A program made the position numbers and the translations under genes. Positions 52,320 through 63,985 of a stretch of 64,000 bases of DNA are shown piece after piece. The DNA comes from Blastocystis sp. Blastoise (lineage: Eukaryota; Sar; Bigyra; Opalinata; Blastocystidae), in NCBI GenBank assembly GCA_039096225.1, contig JBBPEB010000024.1, positions 62,001 to 126,000 on the forward strand, in the 5' to 3' direction. Below the pieces are notes generated by a model. The model had not been told where the DNA came from. It did no database searches and saw only the letters and a list, made by a program, of their open reading frames with translations. Each line of letters starts with the position of its first letter. Positions within the stretch are counted from its first letter, which is position 1.

Positions 52320-53480
52320 TTTTAATTTTTATATTTAATTTAATTAAAACATCTATTGTTCGAATTTATTTCGATTAACCAAACCAATGTAATGATATCA
52401 ATGATTTAGTTATTGTTAAGTGTTGAAATTTTCCAATTACTCATATTGCATATACATATTATTGTGTAAATATCAACTCATAACAGTAAGTTTAAGGTTG
52501 TAAATTAAAAAAGTATTATCTTAAAATAGGAGATTCAAAATTCTAAAAAATGTTTAATATACGCTAAGCTGAATTCTAAAACATATTAAAAAATAAGAGA
52601 ATTCTATTTTTCACAAGTGAATTAACAATGTGTTTGAGTTGTTCAGAAATTTTAAAGAGTTAGTCTATTTGTTCAAAATTATGTTTTGGTTAGACTATGA
52701 AAATTATGACTTTTAAAAACAAGTTTAAAGGGGTTGATCTTTTTAAATGTAGAAATGAATTACCCAAAGGACGAGATTCAATATAAAACATTTTGTTTAT
52801 CAAACTATGGTTTATAGTCTAAATTATGTTAAATAGAGGGACAAATATACTCTTGACAAAGTGAATGAGCAAGTGCAAATGATTCATAAAGAGTATTAAA
52901 ATTATTGTTATTGTGTAGATAGAGTTATGTTGAGTATAGTGTTTAAATATTAGGTTTTGAAACTAACTATAAGTGGGTCCACTTTTCAAAATGTGTTAAA
53001 AATAGTCTTTAGCTCAGAGATTCAAAACATTAAATACTAATTAATAAATAACACGATGAGATCTATACTGTGTGAAAGTTATGTCTAAAACTATTTTGAT
53101 ACACTGGATATCGAAATTGTTAAGTCTCTCTAAAAGTAATATTGTTGATACTTTTGTGTATAAGAATGCTATTTAGAATGACTCTAATATTAATTTAAAA
53201 CTATGTGTTTAAGTCGTTAAAATTAAAATGAATGTTAACTTTGTTGTGTTAAAATATGTTTTAGTTTTATGAAATGGTTAAAGAAAGTTTAAGCTATTTT
53301 ATTCTAATCTATTTAAAATGATTTTACGCATAAAAATCTTTTTCAATACTTAACATTCTAATCCATTTCTAAATTTATTAGCTTTAAAAATCGCATAATG
53401 ACTAAAACAGTAAGTTAACTATTTATAAATACAAAATATATTTTAAAAATAATAGATAACAAATATAATGATTCAAAAAA
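52320..53480 (-). repeat. Degenerate ~244-bp tandem repeat block 2
   Basis: GAGATTCAA recurs at 52,530, 52,773 and 53,017, i.e. 243 and 244 bp apart. Context around 52,773 (GACGAGATTCAATATAAAAC) matches 48,620 and 56,286. After removing the MITE the distance to tRNA-like copy 2 is about 530 bp, as in block 1. Confidence 0.55.
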
Positions 53481-53488
53481 GATTTATA

Positions 53489-53680
53489 CAGTGACTTCCA
53501 AAAGGCCCTTTTTTTTGCGGTGCCGCAATTGTCACAGAAAAATGTGACACTTTTGTTAATTTTTGACACTGTAAAAATATTTATTATTATATTAAGTCAT
53601 ATTAAGTCTGACTTAAAGTGACTTTATGTGACTGTCAAAAAAAGTCACCGCAAGTGTCACAAAAAGTCGGGAAGGCACTG
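53489..53680. mobile_element. hAT-type MITE, copy 2
   Basis: 192 bp, ends CAGTGACTTCC and GGGAAGGCACTG, with a perfect 8-bp target duplication GATTTATA at 53,481-53,488 and 53,681-53,688. Internal sequence matches the copy at 49,726. The size, 8-bp duplication and CAGTG-type end place it with hAT non-autonomous elements. Confidence 0.9.
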
Positions 53681-53744
53681 GATTTATATTTAAAAAAATA
53701 TTGTTTTTAGTTTTTCAGATATTATTCAAATAACATATTTTATT

Positions 53745-53810
53745 CTTATATCAGGAATTGAACCTGATTACAATCAATAAATGATTGTTTCTTTCCATAT
53801 AGAGTATAAG
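53745..53810 (-). ncRNA. tRNA-like sequence, copy 2
   Basis: 66 nt. Acceptor CTTATA/TATAAG, D-like arm weak, stem ACAATC/GATTGT with a 7-nt loop ATTTATT, T-arm TCAGG-TTCAATT-CCTGA. If the loop is numbered as in a tRNA, the anticodon would be UUA. Confidence 0.5.
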
Positions 53811-53978
53811 AAGTGCTATTAAAATAATATATAATATATAATATTTAATATATAATAGATAACATATAATAAATAATAGATAATGGATAATAAATAATAT
53901 ATAATATATAATACATAATACATAATATATAATAAGGAAAGAACGTGAATAAAAATCAAACACTTATTATTCATTGCA

Positions 53979-54025
53979 GCCGCGGTCCGGTGCCGTTAGG
54001 CCCCGGACCTGCGGCGTGACCCTAG
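53979..54025 (+). other. Helitron-like 3' terminus A: GC hairpin plus CTAG
   Basis: GCCGC and GCGGC flank a stem GGTCCGGTGCC / GGCCCCGGACC with loop GTTA, then GTGACC and CTAG (54,022-54,025) followed by T. The same layout as the end of the autonomous Helitron at 34,046, and very GC-rich for this region. Confidence 0.6.
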
Positions 54026-54268
54026 TGCTTATTAAAATGAATTTTATAAATTAAAAATACTCAAGAGTACTTCACATTGTGACTCATTTCTGAAGTTATT
54101 GACTTTAAAAACTCACAAAATGTTTAAAACAGTTGTTTAATTATTTATAAATACAAAATATATATTTAAAAATAAATTGTTGTGATGAATATAACTCAAG
54201 ATGTTATTTTTTATTAATAAATAACTTTTTTTCTTTTTTCATTTCTTATTTAAAAAGTCTAAAATAAT

Positions 54269-54334
54269 CTTATATCAGGAATTGAACCTGATCACAATCA
54301 CTTACTGATTGTAACTCTCCATATAGACTATAAG
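54269..54334 (-). ncRNA. tRNA-like sequence, copy 3
   Basis: 66 nt. Acceptor CTTATA/TATAAG, stem TTACAATC/GATTGTGA (8 bp, one T-G pair) with loop AGTAAGT, T-arm as in the other copies. TTTT follows at about 10 nt. Confidence 0.5.
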
Positions 54335-54475
54335 AAATTTATAATATATAATATATAATATAAAATAGATAATTGATAATAAATAATACATAATAAATCA
54401 TAAATAATAAAAATATATAATATATAATATATAATATATAAGATAATAAAAAACTCTTTATATACTCTTTATGCA

Positions 54476-54522
54476 GCCGTGGTCTAGTGCCGTTAGGCAC
54501 TGGACCTGTGACGTGACCCTAG
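54476..54522 (+). other. Helitron-like 3' terminus B: hairpin plus CTAG
   Basis: Stem GGTCTAGTGCC (54,481-54,491), loop GTTA, GGCACTGGACC (54,496-54,506), then CTAG at 54,519-54,522 and T. Compared with terminus A, two stem pairs changed on both strands (TA versus CG), keeping the fold. CACTA coding sequence starts at the very next base. Confidence 0.65.
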
Positions 54523-55476
54523 TATAATAAAAATGAATATGAGTTCAGATATATATTAGATGAAAAGAAATATTATAATATGTCATCACATTCAAGAATC
54601 TTCTTCGTATCATATATACTGCCACTAATAACCCTAGACTTTAGTAATGTTGATTCACCAATAATATTATTAATAGATCCTCTAGCTACAATAATGTATC
54701 AGACATTTTCATATAATGGTAATACTCCCAGCGTTTTATTAAACATATTTAAAGATCAATGTTCTCTGTTCTGTTTTCTTTGTGAACTATTGTTACCAAG
54801 AGAAATTATAAACTCTCAAATTCATCTTATGAAACACTTACATGAAAACAATTATAAATTCAGGATCTTTAATATACTCTTCCACCTATGAATCTGAACG
54901 TTTCTACTCATTTCTTAAACTATCTACTTACGGAAGAAAAAGATTTAATGAATTATGTATTAGAGTAATAATAGAAAAGGAGGTCACTGATATTAACTTA
55001 ACTGAAAATTTAGAGGATATAAATGAAGATAATATAGTAAATAATATATTAATTTCTGAATATAATAATGATAATGAAAATGATTTTATTTTTCGAGAGA
55101 ATATATTTGAATGTTTTAATAATATTTACATTAATCGAGGAGAAATAAATGTAGTAAAGTGTTTGCGTGCTTCTCCAAATATTGATAAATCTGAATCACA
55201 AATAAAGGAAATAATTTATATTCTATTATCATCACCTAATGACTTTGTTAATATGGCACTTCTCCCTAATGTAGATATAAACAGTTATATAAATATTTCA
55301 AGTTGTCTTGAAGATCATTCTGCTTTTCAAATATTGCTTCTAAACTTCAAAAAGATACCTATTGTATTTTACTCAGAAGTATTAATTAATGAAACCAAAG
55401 TATTTTCTTCTTCAGGAGTTGATGAATGTATTGAACGACAAGATAATTCATATATAATGTATAATGGAAAAATGTT
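54523..55476 (+). pseudogene. CACTA transposase fragment, frameshifted and truncated
   Basis: From 54,523 the frame reads YNKNEYEFRYIL, matching YNKYEYEFRLIM in the complete copy, then SSHSRIFFVSYILPLIT, LIDPLATIM, LLPREIINSQIHL. A frameshift near 54,845-54,860 is needed to continue into SGSLIYSSTYESERFYS and on to YYSE-like VFYSEVLINE and ERQDNSYIMYN. The homology stops at about 55,476, where unrelated sequence (GTTAGAAATACCCA, repeated at about 55,529) takes over. The 5' part is missing and not found nearby. Confidence 0.75.
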
Positions 55477-55509
55477 AGAAATACCCAGATTTCCCTATTG
55501 ATTTGTATA

Positions 55510-56769
55510 CATACCCAATTTTTTGTATGATTTGTTAGAAATACCCAAAAATTTCTGTTAACATTTTGATTTCGTTGTCCAATCGTATTAATTTATATAA
55601 TAACCGTGTTTATTAGATGTATTTCAAGAATTTAAATTAATAAAAAATGAAAAGAATAATTCATATTATGACGTTAGGATTTGACTATTTGATCCAATCA
55701 ATCGATTTTTAAGTTTCTATTAGAAGTTCGTCTATTGTACTATATAATTCTAAGAATTTGCTTTTTGGCAATTTTATCTATTTTTATTTATTTATATTCA
55801 TTCCTTATTTTAATCAATATATACATTTATTTTGTTATATAACTTTTATTTATACTATTAATTCAATAAAATAACTTAATAGACAAGGATCATAATATAA
55901 TTGTCTGTAATTGTTTTAAAAAATAAGATTAACAGACAAATAAACCATAAATAGCTATGAAATAAATCTGATTAAAAAGAGTAACCTAAAATTACGTTAT
56001 ATAACATACTTTTAATTTACTTACAAATAAACTAATTCAGCCAATACTTTATATAAGAGCTATGTTTTTATATGGTATAAGTTTATAAATCTTATAAATA
56101 TGATTTTAGTAAATAGAACTTATTTTTTGATAATTAACAGATTTCTTGACTCTTTTAATTTTCATATATATTATTACAGTGTCATGAAAATATTGTATAA
56201 GGACAAATACATAAATATTAATCTTAAATAACTGTTTTAAGAGTATGAACTGTGAATTGATTAAGAAAAATATTTAATAGATGACGAGATTCAAGTTAAA
56301 ACGTTTTGTTTGGTATATGGTATTCGTTTTTCTTTACTATATCAAAAGGACAAATAGTTTTATAATGGATCAAGTAAATGTCGAAATGGAAAATGTTGTT
56401 TAAAAATCATGAATACGTATGTATTGTACTTAGTTGTTTGTATTGAGTATACTGACCAGAATTCAGTTAAAAATAATAAACTACAGTCGTTAAAGTATTA
56501 ATGATTGCTGAATATACTCTGTATTTGAGTATATTTTGAAAATAAAAAATGAATCTAAGTTTTAAAACTGTATTTAACTCAATTCAAACATATTTTGAAT
56601 AAGCTACACTTTTGAGAATAAAACAGATTACAACTCATTTCAGAAACTATGAAGTTTTGAAGGATGAAGAGCTATAAATAATTTAATAAATACATTAATA
56701 AGTGTAAAAAGAACATATAATTAAAACGTTTATTAAATAAAAAAAAATATATATATATATATAGAATGA
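55510..56769 (-). repeat. Non-coding stretch with ~244-bp repeat block 3
   Basis: 55,510-55,950 shows nothing recognisable. From about 55,960 the sequence resembles the other blocks: GACGAGATTCAAGTTAAAAC at 56,283 aligns with 52,770, and the distance from that motif to tRNA-like copy 4 is about 490 bp. Confidence 0.45.
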
Positions 56770-56835
56770 CTTATGTCAGGAGTTGAACCTGATTGTTATC
56801 GAATTATGATAGCCTCTCACCTTATAGAGCATAAG
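56770..56835 (-). ncRNA. tRNA-like sequence, copy 4
   Basis: 66 nt. Acceptor CTTATG/CATAAG, D-like arm CTCT-ATAAGGTG-AGAG, stem GCTATC/GATAAC (one C-A mismatch) with loop ATAATTC, T-arm TCAGG-TTCAACT-CCTGA. Two stem pairs differ from copy 1 with both partners changed. Confidence 0.5.
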
Positions 56836-56969
56836 AGTAATAATAAATAATAATAAAATACAATATTTAATATATATATCTAAAAAAGATGAATCAATAA
56901 TATAGATATATAAATATATACTTATCTCTTTCATATATATTTATCAAATAGAATACATATTACTGTTGC

Positions 56970-57013
<44 letters not shown>

Positions 57014-57239
57014 GAAAAAATTATTTTAATATATAAATTAAATATATAAACAAGAAACATATAAAATAATAAGTATAAATAAGAAATAAAAAGGATAAAA
57101 TCTTTTTATTAATAAAAATAAATACTATATTAATTAGTATAGTAGATAGAAATAGTTTAAATATGGAGAGAAGTATATATATAGATATAAGATGATAAAA
57201 GATAGGAATTGAATATAAAAAAATGAAAACATGAATATG

Positions 57240-58960
57240 AAGAATATAGGAAAATAAATTAGGAAAAAGAAAAATATTAAGTAAATGAGAAGAAGAAGAA
57301 GGAGGAGTTAGTTAATAGGATAGAGAATAAAAAGCATATATATAAAGAAGAAGAATAAGAATAGGAAGCGAGTAAAAAATAAGATAAGAAGGTAAGAAGA
57401 AAAGAAAGATAGATGGATAATAAAAAGTCATGTATAGGAGAAGAAGAGAAAACAGATAGAGAAGAGAGTTAGAAGAAGAACAAGGGAGAATAAATTAAGA
57501 AGGAAATAAAAATATAAGTAGAGTACACATAGGAAGTACAAGTGTAAATGTAGGAAAAAAGATAGTATATGATGAAAGAAAAAGAGTATAAAAGATTATA
57601 TATATATATATATATAATTGATATTATGTGTAATAAATCGAGAGAATATTGAGATAAAGAGGAAATAGATGAAAAGGAATAAAATTAGAATAATATAAAG
57701 AGTAAAGAAGGAGAAGACGAAGGAGAAAAATGATATATAGAGATATCGAAATCGAAGAAGGAAATGATAGAAGAAGTAGAAGAATGATGATAAAAGAAGA
57801 AGGAAGAGTAGGAGGAGGAGGAAAATAATGATATATAGAAGAAGAAGAAGAAAAAGTACATATAGAAGATATAGAAATAGAAAGAGATAGAGATAGAGAG
57901 AAAGAGAATGATAAAATGAAGAGAAGGAGACTGAGAAGGAAAAGAAGGAAAAGAAAGATATATAGAAGGAGAATAAAGAGAAGCATAAAAAGAAGAAGAA
58001 GATACGGAAGAATATGGAGAATAAAGATATATAGAGAAATAATGAACATCAAAATATATAGATAAAGAAAGGTATATTGAAGATATAGAAGAAAAGAAGG
58101 AGAAGAAGGAGATATTTAAGAAGAAGAAAGAGACAAGAAGAAGATACAGTAGAAGAATACTATGGAAAATAATGATAAATAGAGGATACAGAAGAATAAG
58201 AACAATAAATAGAAGAAGAAGAAAGATATATAGAAGAAGAAGCAAAAATAAGATATATAGAAGAAAAACGATATATAGAAGAGGAAAGATAAGAATAAGG
58301 ATATATAGAAAAAATAGAAAACATAGGAGGAGAATGATATAGATAAAATGTATAAGAAGAATAATGGCAAATAGAAGAAGGAATGCAGAGGAAGGATATA
58401 TAGAGAGAAAAAGAATATATATACGAAGGATATATAGAGAGAAAAAGAATATAAAGACGAAGGATATATAGAAGATGAAGGATATATATAAGATATAGAA
58501 GAAGAATAAAGATATATATAAGATATAGAAGGGGAATAAGGATATATAGAAGAAGAGGAAGAAGAAGAGATACAGAAGAGATTGAGAGAAGGAGATTGAG
58601 ATTGAGAAGCAAAAGAATGGTATATACAAGATATAGAAGCATAAGGATAAATAGATGAAGAAGAACGAGTAGGAAAAGAATATTGGAGACAGAAAAGGAG
58701 AAGGGGAATAAGGATATATAAAAGAAAAAGGAATATAGAAAGAACGTCTAGATGAAGAATTAAAAGGAATAGCGAATAGAAAAGTAGAAGTGGAAAGATA
58801 TGAAAAGGAAGTAATGACATAAGAAGAAAATGAAGAAGAACAAGAAGATTAAGATATAGAGGTGGAAATGAAGAGAAGATGTAATTATAGAAGGAGAACA
58901 CAAAAAGGAAAGATAAGAAGAATGTAAGGAGAATGATAAGTAAGAACTAAAGAAAAAAGG
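57240..58960 (+). repeat. 1.7-kb polypurine (GA-rich) tract
   Basis: The plus strand is almost only A and G with scattered T, built from degenerate GAAGAAGAAGG and GATATATAGAAGA units. The long Ser/Ile/Phe/Leu/Tyr-rich frames on the minus strand are composition artefacts: they overlap in all three frames and have no start context or domain. Confidence 0.75.
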
Positions 58961-59125
58961 TATATTATATAATGAAATGTGATATTGAGTAGTATTAATA
59001 GTAGTAACAATTACCCGAATCAACACGATGACTATAAGAAAAATATAAAGTATAACAAAGAAATTAATAAGAATAAAATGGAAAAGAAGGCAAATATAGA
59101 CAAAAAGAAAACCAAATATATATAG

Positions 59126-59167
<42 letters not shown>

Positions 59168-59322
59168 ATATAATTAAAAAAAAAGAAAAAAGTGCATAAA
59201 TTAATATTAATAAAAACTTCAAATAAGTACATAGAAGAAACTAATAATATGTATAAATAGAAATAATTTTCAAAAATTAAGAAATTTATATTATAAAATC
59301 AAAACATAAGAAGTTAATAATA

Positions 59323-59353
<31 letters not shown>

Positions 59354-59470
59354 CATAAAAGAGAAGAACCAAGAATTTAGTGACAAGAAAAGCAAGAACT
59401 AGATTTAATAGCTATATAACAACCTATATAAACATTAATATAATTATATAATTATATTTATATAAAAAAA
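58961..59470. other. AT-rich, nothing recognised
   Basis: Contains TA repeats near 59,132-59,162 and 59,325-59,352. No gene supported. Confidence 0.4.
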
Positions 59471-59479
59471 ATGTAGAAA

Positions 59480-59875
59480 ATATATACATCTAGAATCAGA
59501 ATATGAGTTAAACCAAGTAACTTCAAATATGAATATTTGAATTGTAGATGTAGTGATTATGTGAATAGATCATGATTCTGTATGATTCAAGACAAATCTG
59601 TTTAGACATTTGACCAATTGATTTTTTGAAAGTTTCAAGCAACGCTCAGTTAACATAGCCAAGCATTTCCCACTCATTGATAAAACCTAAAGAAATAGTT
59701 TTATATGGTGACGTCACATCATCCCATTTATAACCACGACACAATAGCTGACCATCTAGTACAACCACTTTACATCACCTAGATTAGCTCATAATAGAGA
59801 AAGAGAACATACCAGTTTAGATCAATCTGCCAATGGAGACTGGAAGGTACTCTAATATACTCCTAGGGACTATAT
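59480..59875 (-). pseudogene. Coding-like minus-strand segment with one TGA, unidentified
   Basis: GC is clearly higher than in the flanks. One frame reads VVVLDGQLLCRGYKWDDV, then TSPYKTISLGFINEWEMLGY and VN, a TGA, then ALLETFKKSIGQMSKQICL and further to about 59,490. Upstream, after an AG, a short piece reads VPSSLHWQIDLN before a GTATGT donor. A CGA-to-TGA change would explain the stop. No family recognised. Confidence 0.35.
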
Positions 59876-60875
59876 ATAGATAGATATATGCTTAGAACAT
59901 ACAAAAGCTAAATTAATCATATTTTTTATATGATTATTGAAACTTCACTATAAATTAACTTATTAAAAATTATTAAAATCCTAATATTTCTACTTTTTAT
60001 TATTAATTATTTTATTTAAATAGTTTAATCAGTTATTCTCACTCCTGATGTCTTGTTGTTGTTATTGGAGTATGTATTTAAGTAAATAAAATTAGTTAAT
60101 TGATTAATTATTTATAGAGTGTTGAATAAAATAAAATTGATGCTTCTTGTCATAAGGAAATCGTTAGACTTGATGAAGACAACAAGAATTAGTTGATTAT
60201 GTGATACTCACTAGATTGTCTAAATGTGTAAAATTGTCAGAAATGATGAGTTTATGTGTGTTTGAATTTGAATTCTACATTAATTAAAATACGTCTTTTA
60301 GTAATTAATTTAATTTTAGGGAAGTTACAAACATAATTGATTTCTCTTGGTGATATGTTGAGATAGAATGCCTTTATTATGAATTTCTATTAATAATTTA
60401 AATTTAATCATGACTCGTATAAGCCAAAGTTGATTATAATAGTTTTTTAGGTAATGTAAATTTGTTAAGGTTCTTCAAAAGTTTTTAAAGTTGGTTAGAA
60501 ATGATTCTTAGTGTCAATCATATTAATATAAACAGTAGAAATGCCTTTTAAGAGTATAAACAAATAATGTATTGCGTGTTTATAGACTTCAAGATATTAT
60601 TGATGAATATTTATTTTTTATTTGTGTGTAAAATTGATGAATAGGATACATAACTCAACAAAATAATGACTAGATAATTTTGGGTGATTGTAATTAATGA
60701 ATGTGTTTGGTTTTAAGTAAAGGTATCTAAAATTATTATAAAAGAGCGACTAACGACGTATAGAGTTGATTCAATTGCATGAAACTCAATGTATTTATTC
60801 ATATTGGTTCTAATGAATGAGAATACCTATAGGGAAAAAACATTTAAATTTTTTTATAAAAAATATAGTATACAA
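59876..60875. other. Non-coding stretch before tRNA-like copy 5
   Basis: Composition and word use resemble the 244-bp repeat blocks, but the diagnostic GAGATTCAA motif is not preserved (nearest GTTGAGATAGAATG at about 60,358). No gene supported. Confidence 0.3.
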
Positions 60876-60943
60876 CCTTAGATCAGGAATTGAACCTGAT
60901 AGCAATCTATTAATGATTGCTACTGACCATATTCAGTCTAAGG
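60876..60943 (-). ncRNA. tRNA-like sequence, copy 5
   Basis: 68 nt and the best-folding copy: acceptor CCTTAGA/TCTAAGG (7 perfect pairs), D-like arm CTGA-ATATGG-TCAG, 8-bp stem TAGCAATC/GATTGCTA with loop ATTAATA (T33, apparent anticodon UAA), T-arm TCAGG-TTCAATT-CCTGA. A T6 run follows about 12 nt on. Confidence 0.6.
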
Positions 60944-60962
60944 AATATTAATTATATGAATA

Positions 60963-60995
<33 letters not shown>

Positions 60996-61713
60996 TTGAA
61001 GAAAAGAGACTATAAAAATATTGTAATTATATATATATATACTCTATTACACCTATTAATACTAACCTAAATAATAAAAACATGTAGAATAAAAAGATTA
61101 TTTCAATATACAATAGAATATAATGTAATTAAGAATAAAGTTAAAAATAGAATATTAGCAAACAATATATATAATAAATATATACAATATATACTATCTA
61201 TATTAAGTTGTATACGAACATAGAAGATAAGCTAAAGATACGTTCTATATATAGATTAAAAAAAAATTAATATATATATAAATAAAATAAACACATTATA
61301 TTGTTATAATAGAAAATACTACATAGCAAGCTATATAAATATAAATAAAATACATACAAAAGGATTGTATACATTATTTGTAATAATTCATAAAAGCTGA
61401 TTATAGACTATATATATAAAATGAATGAATAAGACGGCATGAATTAATTAAGGGAATACCAAGTCTATATATATATATATATGAATATATACATATATGT
61501 AATTATGAGAAAAATATATATATAAAGTAAAAAATATATATATTTAAATATAACATAGGAACATATTATGTATATGTATTAAAACAATTAAAATACATAC
61601 TCTTTACGTAGAATCTATTTAATATCTTCACAAACTATATATATTAATAATAGTACACTATAGTGAGTATAAATGTATATAATAGAAAAGAAAGCTGGAA
61701 AATATAAAGAAAA

Positions 61714-61756
<43 letters not shown>

Positions 61757-62639
61757 AGAAAATAAGGTTTAACATAATACAAAAGTAAATCATTCAAAAC
61801 AATTATATATATCCTTAATCCTATATATAATAAAAATGATATTAGTATAGTATTATAAACAAAAAGAAAATGTAGTATACATAACACTAAGTGTATATAT
61901 AATTAGTATCAAAATAAATAGATAATATATATAAAAGGAGATAAATACAAAGTATATATATTATCATAGAAAATATACTAGTATAATTGAACAAAAGAGA
62001 TAAAAAGAAGAGTTATTACTGTTACTACATATATATACATAATTAACTATAAACAAATTATATTATAAAATGATAATACATAATATAGTTATAGAAAGAA
62101 AAAGTGATATAAAAGAATAAAATAGAAGAATAGTTGAGATAAAATTATATATACAAATAATATTACCTTTTGTGTCAATTATAAAAAATGTATTATATAT
62201 ATAATAAGATAAAAAGACTATATACTTAAAAACTCATGAGAAAAATAAAAGGATAACTGATATATTACTATATATAAGTCTATAAGTTTATATTTATATA
62301 ATAAGTATATATAAAAGTATATATATAATATATTTATATATACCTTAAATACATAAAAATAATGTAGTAATAGAACTAAAGACCACTATATATAGATAAT
62401 TCTTCATTATTCTATTTATATATAACTTTGACTTTGATAAATAATATATATATATATATATAAAGTTTAAGAATAAACAATTGATATGAACTGATTCTAG
62501 TATATATTATCAACTTCCAAAATAAAACATATATCAATTTTCTAAAGAGTATATATTTGGTAAATATATCTGTGAATATGTTATATAGAGAGAAAAATGT
62601 ATAAAATAATAATATAAAAAGAATACAATAAAAGTCTAT

Positions 62640-62726
<87 letters not shown>

Positions 62727-63760
62727 TTCTTCAACTAAAGCAACATTCGTATATTTATATAACACCTATATAATATATATATGTAATTACAGTTTTACTA
62801 GTTATATTTTTATATAACTAATAAAACTATAGAGACATGAATAACAGAAATATAAACAATAGGATATTATTAGTAATTATAGGTACATAATATAAATTAT
62901 ATAAAAAAAATAAAAAATTATTGTACGGAAAATAGAATAATATATAAAAATAATGTGAAACAATATACTACAATAAAACAATTACTTACATATAAAAACT
63001 ATATACCTTAGATATAAAAATTGATGACCATGAAGTTTATAACATAAGGGAAACGTCACATTCTCTATATAAAAATACTAGTTAATATATAAATATATAT
63101 ATATATATATTAAGAAGTAATAGAAAATAATATGCTAATAATTAAATATATATATAATATACCTAGTCACATAATAGTATTGATGTAGAGAAGCTAATGA
63201 GTACATAGCTTAATAATACTATATATATGAATAAGAATAAAATATATCGAAAATAAATAATACATATATATATATATAAACTATAATAAAAGAATGATAA
63301 TTAATAGTCCTATATAGAAAAATAATATAATAAATTAATAAAATATTAAGAATTTATAAATAATAAAAATATATATATATATATTTGAACCATATATCAA
63401 TGTTAGAGCCTCAGTTATAACAAAAATAAATAACTACAATATACAAATTTAATTAAACAAATATATATAATTTTAATAATATAAAAATAAAAAAATATAT
63501 ACTTTTTAGCCATATTCTTCTAGTATTTTTTTTTGTATATATAACCATATCAATTTACTCCATATATCTATAGAAAAAAATAATTATTTAATATATTTAT
63601 ATACTTTTAAGGACTCGATAATTGTGCTGAAATCGAAAAGTTACAAAAATTCCAAAACAATAATCACTTGCCATTTCTATATAATTAGATACAATATAGC
63701 ATTAATAACATAAATATATACTTCTGATAAAAAAATAAAATAATAAAAATCAAAAGAAGG
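60944..63760. other. Very AT-rich non-coding stretch with TA microsatellites
   Basis: No gene supported. Long TA runs at 61,720-61,754 and 62,643-62,723. Frames here translate to Ile/Tyr repeats only. Confidence 0.5.
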
Positions 63761-63764
63761 ACCT

Positions 63765-63985
63765 AGACATCAATTTTCTTAGTAGATGGAGACCAATTAC
63801 TTTTTTCTTTTGAATTTCCTAAATAAATAATTAAATATACAAACAAAAAACAAAATAATATACCACTAGAACATACACCAAAGAATATTCTTAAAGAGAG
63901 AAATTCCGATCATTGCGTTTTCTTCCAATATTGTAGCCAACTCCACCGGGCTCTCTAAATCATGTTTCTAAACCTATATAAATAA
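63765..63985 (-). other. Coding-like exons at the right edge
   Basis: GC rises. A minus-strand segment ends CCSSTKK-like: reading after a TTTAG acceptor gives NSKEKSNWSPSTKKIDV and TAG (stop at about 63,767), preceded across an intron (about 63,821-63,863) by SLRIFFGVCSS. Farther right, FREPGGVGYNIGRKRNDRNF is open in a different frame. The pieces do not join cleanly, so gene structure is uncertain. Confidence 0.25.

Noticed and set aside
57624-59232. Long Ser/Phe/Leu/Ile-rich minus-strand frames
   Set aside because: Open in all three frames at once because the complementary strand is polypyrimidine; no start context, domain or splice structure.
49390-60943. Calling the five cloverleafs ordinary tRNA genes
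   Set aside because: Missing linker positions, 8-bp anticodon-like stems, absent T33 in some copies and inconsistent anticodons; only the T-arm is canonical.
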